Shown here in pieces: positions 1 through 6,843 of a stretch of 23,686 nucleotides of DNA. Source of the DNA: Avelusimicrobium sp963660385 (GTDB taxonomy: Bacteria; Elusimicrobiota; Elusimicrobia; Elusimicrobiales; Elusimicrobiaceae); assembly GCA_963660385.1 (NCBI GenBank), contig CAVKWQ010000022.1, positions 1 through 23,686 of the forward strand, in the 5' to 3' direction. The notes below the pieces were generated by a model. The model saw only the letters and a list, made by a program, of their open reading frames with translations. It was not told the DNA's origin and made no database searches. Numbering within the stretch: the stretch's first letter is position 1; each line of letters starts with the position of its first letter. The translations under genes and the position numbers were made by a program.

Positions 1-52
1 GGCTGTTATATTTGGGTTACTTCGCTAGGCTCAAATATAGCAGCCGTTTTTT
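1..52 (+). terminator. Rho-independent terminator of an upstream gene
   Basis: A 16-bp stem pairs 1-16 with 30-45 (only G:T wobbles depart from Watson-Crick pairing) around a 13-nt loop, and a run of six T follows at 47-52. It ends a plus-strand transcript that begins left of the window and insulates the pilin gene that follows. Confidence 0.85.
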
Positions 53-90
53 ATGCGCATTTTCTCCAAAACCAGAACAAGGAGAAAATA

Positions 91-741
91 ATGAAAGGAT
101 TTAGAGATGTTTGCCGTGCGGCCACTTGTGCTAGTGGGGTCATTCCCGAGTGTTTTAGTCGGAAATCTGTTGTTGCGAAACGACAAGATTCCGTAACCCT
201 GCGGGCCGCCAAACCTTACGGAATGACGTCTGCTTGGGGTGCCCGCACGGTTAATTATTTTTGTACGGCAAGCGCAGGTTTTACCCTTATAGAACTTTTA
301 GTAGTCGTTCTCATTATCGGTATTTTGGCGGCGGTGGCCTTGCCGCAATATAATAAAGCGGTTTTTAAAGCGCAAATGGTAGAAGTGCGGAATTGGGCGG
401 AATATGCGCGTAAGGAAGCGCAAGTTTTTTACTTGGCTAATGGGCGTTACCCTACTAGTTTTTTGGAAATGGGGGTAGAAATCCCCACCTGTAATCATAC
501 GGAAAGTTATATGAATTTTTGTTCTTCCAAGAAATATGGTTTGGTACAAATTAGTGGCGGTGAAATTGGCATCCAAACTGCTAAATTGCGTTATAAAGTG
601 AATATTAATTCAGGCAAGCGTTATTGCCAAGTTGGCACCAATAACCCGGAGGGTTTGGCCTTATGCCGTTATTTAAACGGCGGACAAGGTACCTTCAGAA
701 ACATTGGGGGAGACTTGGTTATGGAATTTGATAATTATTGA
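91..741 (+). CDS. Type IV prepilin with an abnormally long, repeat-derived leader
   Basis: The protein is a 216-residue type IV prepilin, a subunit or minor component of pili or pseudopili at the cell surface. The prepilin-peptidase site is G63-F64 in SAGFTLIEL, with the conserved Glu at mature position +5. A hydrophobic helix and the ALPQYNKAV motif follow. The mature part would be about 153 residues, normal for a small pilin with several cysteines. The ATG at 91 has a strong ribosome site (AAGGAG at 79-84, 6 nt away). The leader is about 63 residues instead of the usual 6-30. Its DNA holds a palindromic repeat (139-227, perhaps 114-250) related to copies at the right end of the window. The protein starts MKGF, itself a truncated prepilin start, so the leader may result from an insertion. 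An internal ATG at 223 would give an 18-residue leader but has a poor ribosome site. The 3' end overlaps the convergent nuclease gene by 7 nt. Confidence 0.88.
   Translation: MKGFRDVCRAATCASGVIPECFSRKSVVAKRQDSVTLRAAKPYGMTSAWGARTVNYFCTASAGFTLIELLVVVLIIGILAAVALPQYNKAVFKAQMVEVRNWAEYARKEAQVFYLANGRYPTSFLEMGVEIPTCNHTESYMNFCSSKKYGLVQISGGEIGIQTAKLRYKVNINSGKRYCQVGTNNPEGLALCRYLNGGQGTFRNIGGDLVMEFDNY
114..250. repeat. Palindromic repeat element inserted in frame in the prepilin leader
   Basis: The core at 139-227 starts GTCATTCC and ends GGAATGAC. Inside are a hairpin with a 9-nt loop (CCGA 146-149, loop GTGTTTTAG, TCGG 159-162), a central stem (AATCT 163-167 with AGATT 186-190), and a hairpin closed by TTCCGTAA and TTACGGAA around 189-222. 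The folded form is cloverleaf-like. A further inverted pair, CCGTGCGG (114-121) and CCGCACGG (243-250), may mark a longer unit. The same GTCAT start, 9-nt loop and CCCTGCGGGCCGCCA block recur at 23471-23686. The whole unit is read through without a stop in the pilin frame. Confidence 0.75.
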
Positions 742-1235
742 TATCTTTTAGACTTCGTGCCACCGTTGTAGGGATAGCCTAAATCGCGGCGGATGAGTTC
801 GTCCGCCAGGTTTTTGCCTTCGCCATTGGTTACGTCGCATAGCAGGCGGAAATATTTATCTCTTCCGCAGTCGGAAAGCGTAACAGGTTTTTGGTCCAAA
901 AATGCTTGGGTAAATTCCTTGGCCTGTTGGGCTTTGCGTTTTTCTTTTTCGGTCTTGCCCTTCATTTCCGCGCAGTCCACCCCACGCACGCGCACGGGTA
1001 CTTTTTCGCAATACACGGCTAGGGAGCAATTTAAATTAATTTTAAAGGTATCCCCGTCATATACCGAGGCGATAGACACATCCCTAAATATCGCCCCGTT
1101 CTCCACCTCGCCCGTTTGGGTAAGCGGCTTGCCTTGCTGCTGCATAATGTACAGCACGGCGGTGGCAATCACGGTCGCCCAAAATTTTACCTGCTTATTT
1201 GTTTTGCGGGTGGAGGTTCTTCTTCTGCGGGCCAT
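735..1235 (-). CDS. Membrane-anchored staphylococcal-nuclease-like (thermonuclease) protein
   Basis: This 166-residue protein is a phosphodiesterase of the SNase/TNase family that would cut DNA or RNA in a calcium-dependent way. DGDT at 60-63 gives the metal-binding Asp (D62). VRVRGVDCAE at 81-90 supplies R82, D87 and E90, and DKYFR at 126-130 supplies R130, matching D21, R35, D40, E43 and R87 of the staphylococcal enzyme. The start is very basic (RRRR at 3-6) and is followed by a single hydrophobic segment at about 18-31, so it is probably anchored with the nuclease domain outside the cytoplasm. The ATG immediately follows the TAA of the lipid-kinase gene, and a GGAG ribosome site lies inside that gene's end. 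It is the last gene of a three-gene minus operon and overlaps the pilin end by 7 nt. The substrate is unknown, but the catalytic set is complete. Confidence 0.85.
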   Translation of the reverse strand: MARRRRTSTRKTNKQVKFWATVIATAVLYIMQQQGKPLTQTGEVENGAIFRDVSIASVYDGDTFKINLNCSLAVYCEKVPVRVRGVDCAEMKGKTEKEKRKAQQAKEFTQAFLDQKPVTLSDCGRDKYFRLLCDVTNGEGKNLADELIRRDLGYPYNGGTKSKRYQ

Positions 1236-2123
1236 TTATTTCTCCGGGAACATTACCTTTAACGCGCCGGGCTGTATGGCAATTTCCAGTTGGTCTTTGG
1301 TTTTGCGCGGTTCGCCGTCAATGTGATAGACAATATCGCCTGGCACGCGGATAACGGCGTGTTTGGCGTGTGTGGTTTCCGTAATGCCGAAGGGGCGCCA
1401 GTTATCGGTAAAGAAAGACGGTGCGGCCAACGCCAATTTCCACTTGGGGGCATCCCGCACGATAACCATATCCAGTTCGCCGTCGCTTAAATTGGCCTTG
1501 GGGGCAATTTTGAAGTTACTGCCGTATTGGCGGCCGTTGGCAAATACCAAGGTCAAAGGGGCCAAGGTAAGGGGTGTGCCGTCTAAATCTACTTCCAAGG
1601 TTTTGGGCTTATAGGAAAAAACAGTTTTCGCGCCGATTTTGAAATAAGGCCACATCCCGCGGTTGCCCGTTTTGCCCTGTTCCATAAACTGCCAGGCAAT
1701 TTCGGCTTCAATGCCGACCCCGGCCAAATTTAAAAAGAGTTCCCCATTGGCGCGGCCAGCATCGCATTTGTGGATTTTAGCGCGTTGCAACCGCATTACG
1801 GCTTCTTCAAACAAAAGTGGCATACCCAACTCGCGCGCAAAGCCGTTGCCGGAGCCTTTGGGAATTACGCCCAAGGCCGTATTCGTGCCCACCAGCCCGC
1901 GGGCCGTTTCGTTAATGGTTCCGTCTCCGCCGATTGCCACCGCGGCGTCGTACCCGTTGGAGGCGGCTTCTTTGGCCAGTTCAGTGGCGTGCCCGGCGGC
2001 CTTGGTCAGGCGCATATCCGCCCCCGGAAAGTTCAGTTGGATACATTTTGCCATTGCTTCCAAGCGGTCTTGGTTTACTTGGGTTTTACCGCTTTTGGGG
2101 TTTAAAATAAAAAGAATTTTCAT
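1236..2123 (-). CDS. Diacylglycerol kinase family lipid kinase (YegS/BmrU-like)
   Basis: This 295-residue protein belongs to the DAGK catalytic family, which phosphorylates lipid hydroxyls such as diacylglycerol, sphingosine or undecaprenol-like substrates with ATP. The start MKILFILNPKSGK is the usual N-terminal nucleotide-binding strand. IGGDGT at 64-69 is the signature GGDGT loop, GSGNGFAR at 90-97 is the second glycine-rich motif, and HIDGEP near the C-terminus matches the DGE motif. I chose ATG 2123 because the homologous sequence starts there and because it overlaps the stop of the upstream gene as ATGA, which implies translational coupling. Longer in-frame starts run into that gene. 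The exact lipid substrate cannot be told from sequence. The next gene downstream begins at the base after its stop codon. Confidence 0.88.
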   Translation of the reverse strand: MKILFILNPKSGKTQVNQDRLEAMAKCIQLNFPGADMRLTKAAGHATELAKEAASNGYDAAVAIGGDGTINETARGLVGTNTALGVIPKGSGNGFARELGMPLLFEEAVMRLQRAKIHKCDAGRANGELFLNLAGVGIEAEIAWQFMEQGKTGNRGMWPYFKIGAKTVFSYKPKTLEVDLDGTPLTLAPLTLVFANGRQYGSNFKIAPKANLSDGELDMVIVRDAPKWKLALAAPSFFTDNWRPFGITETTHAKHAVIRVPGDIVYHIDGEPRKTKDQLEIAIQPGALKVMFPEK

Positions 2124-2458
2124 AATTTTTTCAGTTCCTCTTCTGTGTTGCGGCTGTTTTTTATGGTTTCGCATAACCGTTCGGTTTTTAAGAGCCCGTT
2201 GCCGATTTGGGCTACCTTGCTTCCGGCGGATAATACAAACATCATAAGTACCGCAAACAAGCCCAGGTTCGCCAGCGTGCTGAGGTTCTTCATCGGCAGG
2301 AGCATCGGCCCGTATTGCGTATTAATTTGCATATCCGCAAATTGCATAACGGGCATTACGGCCCCGCCGTTTACAAAAACTTTGTACATCCCGGTCAGCG
2401 AAAAAAAGATTAAGCCTAACCCGGCGCAAATCAGTAAATATCCAAAAATTTTGTTCAT
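2120..2458 (-). CDS. Small two-helix membrane protein of unknown function
   Basis: The product is 112 residues. It has hydrophobic segments at about 5-27 (FGYLLICAGLGLIFFSLTG) and 59-80, separated by a roughly 30-residue Met- and Gln-rich loop. A charged C-terminal tail (residues 91-112, rich in Glu and Lys) is probably cytoplasmic. I do not recognise a family. It heads the operon with the lipid kinase and the anchored nuclease, so all three products are likely at the membrane. A longer reading from a GTG at 2521 exists, but the start at 2458 is preferred: the hydrophobic helix begins there and an extended -10 box lies exactly 6 nt upstream. There is no Shine-Dalgarno sequence before the ATG, which fits a leaderless transcript. 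Confidence 0.65.
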   Translation of the reverse strand: MNKIFGYLLICAGLGLIFFSLTGMYKVFVNGGAVMPVMQFADMQINTQYGPMLLPMKNLSTLANLGLFAVLMMFVLSAGSKVAQIGNGLLKTERLCETIKNSRNTEEELKKL

Positions 2459-2464
2459 AGGAAA

Positions 2465-2473
2465 ATTATAACA
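2465..2473 (-). promoter_or_regulatory. Extended -10 promoter for the minus-strand operon (predicted leaderless)
   Basis: Read on the minus strand the sequence is TGTTATAAT followed by TTTCCT and ATG. This is a consensus TATAAT with an upstream TGn, placed so that transcription should begin at or next to the start codon of the 112-residue protein. No good -35 box is visible, as is common for extended -10 promoters. Confidence 0.55.
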
Positions 2474-2540
2474 AAACAGGCAGCAGGTCTGTTGCCCTAT
2501 TCGGGGGGAGGATGTCTCCACGCGTACAAGCCCCTGTATT

Positions 2541-2549
2541 TGATATACT
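2541..2549 (+). promoter_or_regulatory. Probable extended -10 promoter of alaS
   Basis: TGATATACT is a TGn extension joined to TATACT, 39 nt before the alaS ATG. A Shine-Dalgarno sequence AAGAAGG at 2578-2584 follows. The predicted leader is only about 30 nt, so there is no room for a T-box or other large leader control element. Confidence 0.4.
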
Positions 2550-2588
2550 TTATTATATATGTTTTAAACGTTACGTTAAGAAGGTTTT

Positions 2589-5201
2589 ATGAAAACAAGT
2601 ACAGAAATCAGAAACGGTTATTTGCAATTTTTCCACTCCAAAGGACTGCCGATTATCGCGTCCAGTTCCCTTATCCCGCACTCGGACCCGACCTTGCTTT
2701 TTACCTCTGCCGGTATGGTGCAGTTTAAAGCCAACTTTTTAGGCATTGACGACTCCCTCAAAAACGCCACCACCTGCCAAAAATGCGTACGCACCACGGA
2801 TATTGACAGCGTAGGCTTTACCGAACGCCACCTCACTTTTTTTGAAATGCTCGGCAACTTTTCCTTTGGCGACTATTTTAAAAAGGAAGCCATTGATTGG
2901 GCGTGGGAATATTTAACCAAGGTACTTGGCTTATCCCCGGATAAACTCTACGTCAGCATTTACAAAGGCGGCATTGCCCCGCGCGACGAAGAAGCCTATA
3001 ACCTGTGGCTTAATTACGTGCCCAAGGAACGCATTTTTGAATTGGGCGAAGCGGACAACTTTTGGACGATGGGCTCTACCGGCCCGTGCGGTCCGTGCAG
3101 CGAAATTTATTACGACTTTGGCGATAAAGGCTGCAAAAATCCGCATTGCGACATCACCTGCGACTGCGGCCGCTTTGTAGAAATTTGGAACATTGTATTT
3201 GAAAGTTACAACCGCCAAGAGGACGGCACCTTTAAACCCTTGCCGCATAACAACATTGATACGGGTATGGGCTTGGAACGCTTGTGTATGGCGATGCAAA
3301 ACGCCAAAAACGTGTTTGAAACCGACCTCTTTACCCCGCTCATTAACCGCGCCAAGCAGGATTTGCATATTGCGGGAACCACCCAAGAGGAAGTTTCCGC
3401 CCTGCGCATTATTGCGGACCACGTCAGAAGTTCCAGTTTCTTAATTGCCGAAGGCATTTTGCCCTCTAACGAAGGACGCGGGTACATTTTGCGCCGCTTG
3501 ATTCGCCGCGCCGCGCGCTATGCCAAATTAATGGGCAACGAAAAACCGTATCTTTACACCTTGGTCCCTGTGGTAAAGGAAATTTTTGCGGGCCTGTACC
3601 CGGAAATTGATAAGAACCTTTCCCACATCCAAGACGTGCTTAAATTGGAAGAGACCACTTTCTTAAAAACCTTGGTAAACGGCGAAGAAAAACTTTCCGC
3701 CCTGCTCGCTTCTTGCGGCAAAACCTTGCCCGGCGAAGAAGCGTTCCACTTGCACGAAACCTACGGTTTCCCGTTGGAACTGACTAAGGAAATCGCGGCT
3801 TCCAAGGGCGTAACCGTGGATGAAAAGGGCTACGAAAAGGCCAAATCCGCCGCGCAGGAAAAGAGCCGTTCCTATGCGGACGAATTTACCAAGGATAAAG
3901 CCTATATGATGCAGCACGTGGAAACCCACAACCCCGCCACCGTATTTACGGGTTACGAAACGCTGACGGACGAGGGCACCGTACTGATGTTGTTAAACGG
4001 CAAATTTGAACTGACGGACGAAGTAAACGGTGAAGGTTACGCCGTCTTTGACCGCACGCCTTTCTATGCCGAATCCGGCGGACAGGTGGGCGACAAGGGC
4101 GTTATCACGCTGGACGGAAAAGAAATCGCCCGCGTGGACGATGTGCAAAAGCCCGTTGCCAAGGTATTCTTGCACAAAATTTCCGGCACGCTGAAAAAAG
4201 GCCAAAAGGTTACGCTTACGGTCAACGCGGCTCTGCGCAAACGCTGTATGGCCAACCATAGCGCTATCCACTTGGTAAACGCGGCCTTGCGCCAGGTGTT
4301 CGGCACGTCCGTACACCAGAGCGGTTCTTATGTGTCGCCGGAACGCTTCCGCTTTGACTATACGCTCTCCAAAACGCCGACTGCCGGGGAATTAAACAAG
4401 GCGTGGGCGATTGCCAATAAAGCCGCCGAAGAGGCACTGCCTGTTACCTGCGCGGTTCGTCCGCTGGCCGACGCCGAAAAATTGGGCGCGGTAACCTTGT
4501 TGGGCGAAACATACGCCGACCCGGCCCGCTTTGTGTTAATGGGCGGCAGTTTTGCTCACCCGGAACAAAAGTACAGTTTGGAACTGTGCGCGGGTACGCA
4601 CGTTAAAAATACGGCGGACGTAATGACGGTTTTGGTGCTTAAAGAAGGCTCCGTTTCCGCCGGGGTGCGCCGTGTGGAAGGCGTGGCGGGTTATGCCGCG
4701 CTGGACTATTTAAAGAACGTCAACCGCCAAGCCGAAGAATTGGCCGCGCGTTTGGAAGTGCCGTCCAAGGACGTTTTTACGCGCGTTAATGCGATTGCGG
4801 ACGAACTGAAAGAGGTCAAAAAACGCTACTTGCAATTCCGCGAAAAGACCTTGGCCGCCGGCGGCATTAACGAGATGAGTTTCACGCTGAAAAATGGTAC
4901 GGTGTTGGTCGTGCGCAACGCCGAGGGCGCCGAACCCAAAGAACTGCGCAACATCGCTGATACGATTGCCCAAAAGTACAAGCAGGCCTTGATTATTGTG
5001 GCTTGTGATAAAGACGGCAAACGCGCGTTTGTCGTCAAAACGGCGGGCAGTCTGCCCAATACCAATGCGGCCACGGTCGCCAAGCAAATCGCGGCGGACC
5101 TGAACGGCCGCGCGGGCGGACGCGCTGACTTTGCCCAAGGCGGCGGCGAGGCAAAACGCCCGTGGCAGGAGTTTATTGACGGCTTGAAGATGTCGTTATA
5201 A
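2589..5201 (+). CDS. alaS: Alanine--tRNA ligase
   Basis: The 870-residue enzyme charges tRNA-Ala in the cytoplasm and is full length for the bacterial family. The N-terminal class II core has motif 1 around 12-45, motif 2 in ERHLTFFEMLGNFSFGDYF (79-97) and motif 3 in NNIDTGMGLERL (221-232). The editing domain has FYAESGGQVGD and a complete zinc site, HSAIH (H557, H561) and CAGTH (C667, H671), so misacylated tRNA can be cleared. The C-terminal DHHA1/C-Ala part ends with GRAGGRADFAQGGGE. A small Cys-rich insert in the core (C182, C187, C191, C193) may bind a metal; similar inserts occur in some bacterial AlaRS. The start codon is preceded by AAGAAGG. The gene stands alone between a divergent operon and its own terminator. 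Confidence 0.98.
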   Translation: MKTSTEIRNGYLQFFHSKGLPIIASSSLIPHSDPTLLFTSAGMVQFKANFLGIDDSLKNATTCQKCVRTTDIDSVGFTERHLTFFEMLGNFSFGDYFKKEAIDWAWEYLTKVLGLSPDKLYVSIYKGGIAPRDEEAYNLWLNYVPKERIFELGEADNFWTMGSTGPCGPCSEIYYDFGDKGCKNPHCDITCDCGRFVEIWNIVFESYNRQEDGTFKPLPHNNIDTGMGLERLCMAMQNAKNVFETDLFTPLINRAKQDLHIAGTTQEEVSALRIIADHVRSSSFLIAEGILPSNEGRGYILRRLIRRAARYAKLMGNEKPYLYTLVPVVKEIFAGLYPEIDKNLSHIQDVLKLEETTFLKTLVNGEEKLSALLASCGKTLPGEEAFHLHETYGFPLELTKEIAASKGVTVDEKGYEKAKSAAQEKSRSYADEFTKDKAYMMQHVETHNPATVFTGYETLTDEGTVLMLLNGKFELTDEVNGEGYAVFDRTPFYAESGGQVGDKGVITLDGKEIARVDDVQKPVAKVFLHKISGTLKKGQKVTLTVNAALRKRCMANHSAIHLVNAALRQVFGTSVHQSGSYVSPERFRFDYTLSKTPTAGELNKAWAIANKAAEEALPVTCAVRPLADAEKLGAVTLLGETYADPARFVLMGGSFAHPEQKYSLELCAGTHVKNTADVMTVLVLKEGSVSAGVRRVEGVAGYAALDYLKNVNRQAEELAARLEVPSKDVFTRVNAIADELKEVKKRYLQFREKTLAAGGINEMSFTLKNGTVLVVRNAEGAEPKELRNIADTIAQKYKQALIIVACDKDGKRAFVVKTAGSLPNTNAATVAKQIAADLNGRAGGRADFAQGGGEAKRPWQEFIDGLKMSL

Positions 5202-5274
5202 ACAAGTGTTGGGCTCTAACGCTGCGCGGCGCAAGCCGCTCCCGCGGCACGCAAAAATTCTAATGTAATGCAAA

Positions 5275-5308
5275 GCACCCCGGGGATATTCTCCCCGGGG
5301 TGCTTTTT
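5275..5308 (+). terminator. Rho-independent terminator of alaS
   Basis: A 12-bp perfect GC-rich stem (5275-5286 with 5292-5303) closes a 5-nt loop and is followed by five T. A smaller GCGGC-GCAA-GCCGC hairpin lies upstream at 5226-5239. This terminator marks the left edge of the restriction-modification island, because base composition becomes very A/T-rich right after it. Confidence 0.92.
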
Positions 5309-5312
5309 ACTG

Positions 5313-5359
5313 TATAAATATATAATAATCGATATAAATCTATATAAATTAACATAAAT
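5313..5359 (+). repeat. Helically phased ATAAAT repeats upstream of the restriction-modification promoter
   Basis: TATAAAT occurs at 5313-5319, 5333-5339 and 5343-5349, and CATAAAT at 5353-5359, with a degenerate TAATAAT at 5323. The units are therefore spaced by 10 bp or a multiple of it, on one face of the helix, ending just before the -35 box at 5361. They could be a curved UP-element-like activator region or operator half-sites for the small helix-turn-helix protein encoded downstream. Confidence 0.55.
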
Positions 5360-5360
5360 A

Positions 5361-5389
5361 CTGACAAATCAATATTTATATCATATAAT
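5361..5389 (+). promoter_or_regulatory. Strong sigma70-type promoter of the restriction-modification operon
   Basis: CTGACA (5361-5366) and TATAAT (5384-5389) are separated by exactly 17 bp. The predicted start near 5396 leaves a leader of about 20 nt before the ATG at 5417. An inverted repeat TATTTAT (5373-5379) and ATAAATA (5388-5394) straddles the spacer and overlaps the -10 box, a position suited to repression. Confidence 0.75.
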
Positions 5390-5416
5390 AAATAATATCC
5401 TTATTGGGGTTAATTT

Positions 5417-5590
5417 ATGCCTACATTAAATCGATGGATTTCTTTAAATGAGTTATGTTCCTATTTAGGAGTAAGCCGGGAAACTGCAATAAAGTGGGTT
5501 TCTCAAAAAGGTTTACCTTGTGCTAAAGTGGGAAAACTATGGAAATTTCATTTGTCAGAAATCGATGCTTGGATGAAATCGCAAAAATAA
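5417..5590 (+). CDS. Small excisionase/MerR-type helix-turn-helix DNA-binding protein
   Basis: This 57-residue protein has the pattern of the excisionase-family helix-turn-helix domain (HTH_17). It begins WISLNELCSYLGVSRETAIK, where the helix-turn-helix lies at about 9-30. A wing follows with GLPCAKVGKLWKF, and the protein ends with an amphipathic SEIDAWMKSQ. Such proteins bind short DNA sites and act as transcription or excision factors. It is first in the operon, 17 nt before the methyltransferase, in the place where restriction-modification systems often keep a controller gene. Classic controllers are Xre-like, so this would be a different family. A weak ribosome site GGGG (5406-5409) precedes the ATG. 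The phased ATAAAT sites and the inverted repeat at the promoter are natural candidates for its operator. The control role is inferred. Confidence 0.82.
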   Translation: MPTLNRWISLNELCSYLGVSRETAIKWVSQKGLPCAKVGKLWKFHLSEIDAWMKSQK

Positions 5591-5607
5591 TATTTGGAAT
5601 ATTTTTT

Positions 5608-6843
5608 ATGAATTATTTTCAAAGAGGATTTAAGTTTATTGATTTATTTGCTGGAATAGGGGGATTTCACCAAGCAATGCTTTCTTTGGGGGGAAAGTGT
5701 GTTTTTGCGTCCGAGATAGATCCTTTTGCTATAGAAAGTTATCAAAGAAATTATTCGATGAACGCGGCGTTTGATATTACATTAGTTTCTAATTCGGAAA
5801 TTCCTGATTATGATGTTTTGTGTGCGGGGTTCCCGTGCCAGACATTTTCCAAGGCAGGCAAACAAAAGGGTTTTGCCGATGAGACAAAAGGTACATTGTT
5901 TTTTCAAATAGTTAGAATTTTGCAAACGACTAGGCCGAAATTTATTATTTTAGAAAATGTAAGAAATTTAGTGTCTCACGATGGCGGAAATACTTGGAGA
6001 GTTATTAAGCATACTTTAGAAGAACTTGGGTATATCTTGCCACCTACCCCTCTGATTATGAGCCCTCATCAGTTGGGCATTCCTCAGCAGAGAGAACGAG
6101 TATATATCTTAGGAATACACAAATCTTTGGGAATAAAACATTTAAACTTTCAGATTCCAACTGGGCGCAAGTCGGATTTAAATATTTATAATTCAGGTAT
6201 TTTAGAGAAAAATGTTGACCCTATTTATAATATTTCCAAAGAGGAAGAAAGAGTTTTAACGTGCTGGAATGAATTTTATCAAGGTATCAAAGAAAAGATT
6301 ATAGGATTTCCAATTTGGGCAAGTGAGTTTGGAAAAACATATTCCCTGAATGAATTGCCAGAATGGAAAGCCCTTTTTTGTATGAAAAACCGAACTCTTT
6401 ATTATAAGAACAAAGAGTTTATAGATTTTTGGTTAAAGAAATGGAATTATTTAGCCGATTTTACCCCAACACAACGAAAATTTGAATGGCAGGCGGGTAG
6501 TGCTATTTCATCAATATGGGAAGGGCTTATTCAAATGCGCCCTTCTGGTATTCGTGTTAAACGTCCAGATACATTCCCGGCCTTAGTTGCAATGGTTCAA
6601 ATTCCTATTATTGGTAAATATAGGCGCCGCCTTACAATAAGGGAAGCGGCTCGCCTGCAAAGTTTCCCGGATGATTTTGTTTTAAATGCCAACATCCATC
6701 AAGCCTACAAACAATTAGGTAATGCAGTAAATGTAAAATGTGTTGAGTTTTTAGCAAAACAATTATTTAATTTGTCTCAACATAGTACAGATACATATGA
6801 GTGTTATCCGTGTTCGGAATTAGCCTTGTTTGCTAATTATTAA
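5608..6843 (+). CDS. DNA (cytosine-5-)-methyltransferase, type II modification enzyme
   Basis: This 411-residue protein is an m5C DNA methyltransferase that uses S-adenosylmethionine to protect sites from the partner nuclease. Motif I is FIDLFAGIGGF (10-20). Motif IV is GFPCQTFSKAG with catalytic C77. Motif VI is ENV (116-118), and motif VIII is QRERVYILG (161-169). A long target-recognition region covers about 180-320. Motif IX is RRLTIREAARLQSFPDDF (340-357) and motif X is KQLGNAV (368-374). I chose ATG 5608 because motif I starts 10 residues later; an earlier in-frame ATG at 5539 would lie inside the helix-turn-helix gene. The stop overlaps the convergent nuclease gene by 4 nt. Codons are rich in A/T, unlike the neighbours, which suggests horizontal acquisition. 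The target sequence cannot be told by eye. Confidence 0.95.
   Translation: MNYFQRGFKFIDLFAGIGGFHQAMLSLGGKCVFASEIDPFAIESYQRNYSMNAAFDITLVSNSEIPDYDVLCAGFPCQTFSKAGKQKGFADETKGTLFFQIVRILQTTRPKFIILENVRNLVSHDGGNTWRVIKHTLEELGYILPPTPLIMSPHQLGIPQQRERVYILGIHKSLGIKHLNFQIPTGRKSDLNIYNSGILEKNVDPIYNISKEEERVLTCWNEFYQGIKEKIIGFPIWASEFGKTYSLNELPEWKALFCMKNRTLYYKNKEFIDFWLKKWNYLADFTPTQRKFEWQAGSAISSIWEGLIQMRPSGIRVKRPDTFPALVAMVQIPIIGKYRRRLTIREAARLQSFPDDFVLNANIHQAYKQLGNAVNVKCVEFLAKQLFNLSQHSTDTYECYPCSELALFANY

Noticed and set aside
223..741. Alternative prepilin start at ATG 223
   Set aside because: It would give a more normal 18-residue leader, but no proper ribosome site precedes it, whereas ATG 91 has AAGGAG at ideal distance. 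It is kept as a possibility only.
2521..2588. T-box or other leader regulation of alaS
   Set aside because: The predicted leader is about 30 nt, with no stem structure or antiterminator.
5539..5607. Extended N-terminus for the cytosine methyltransferase from an ATG at 5539
   Set aside because: It lies inside the helix-turn-helix gene, adds 23 residues that do not belong to the family, and motif I fits a start at 5608.
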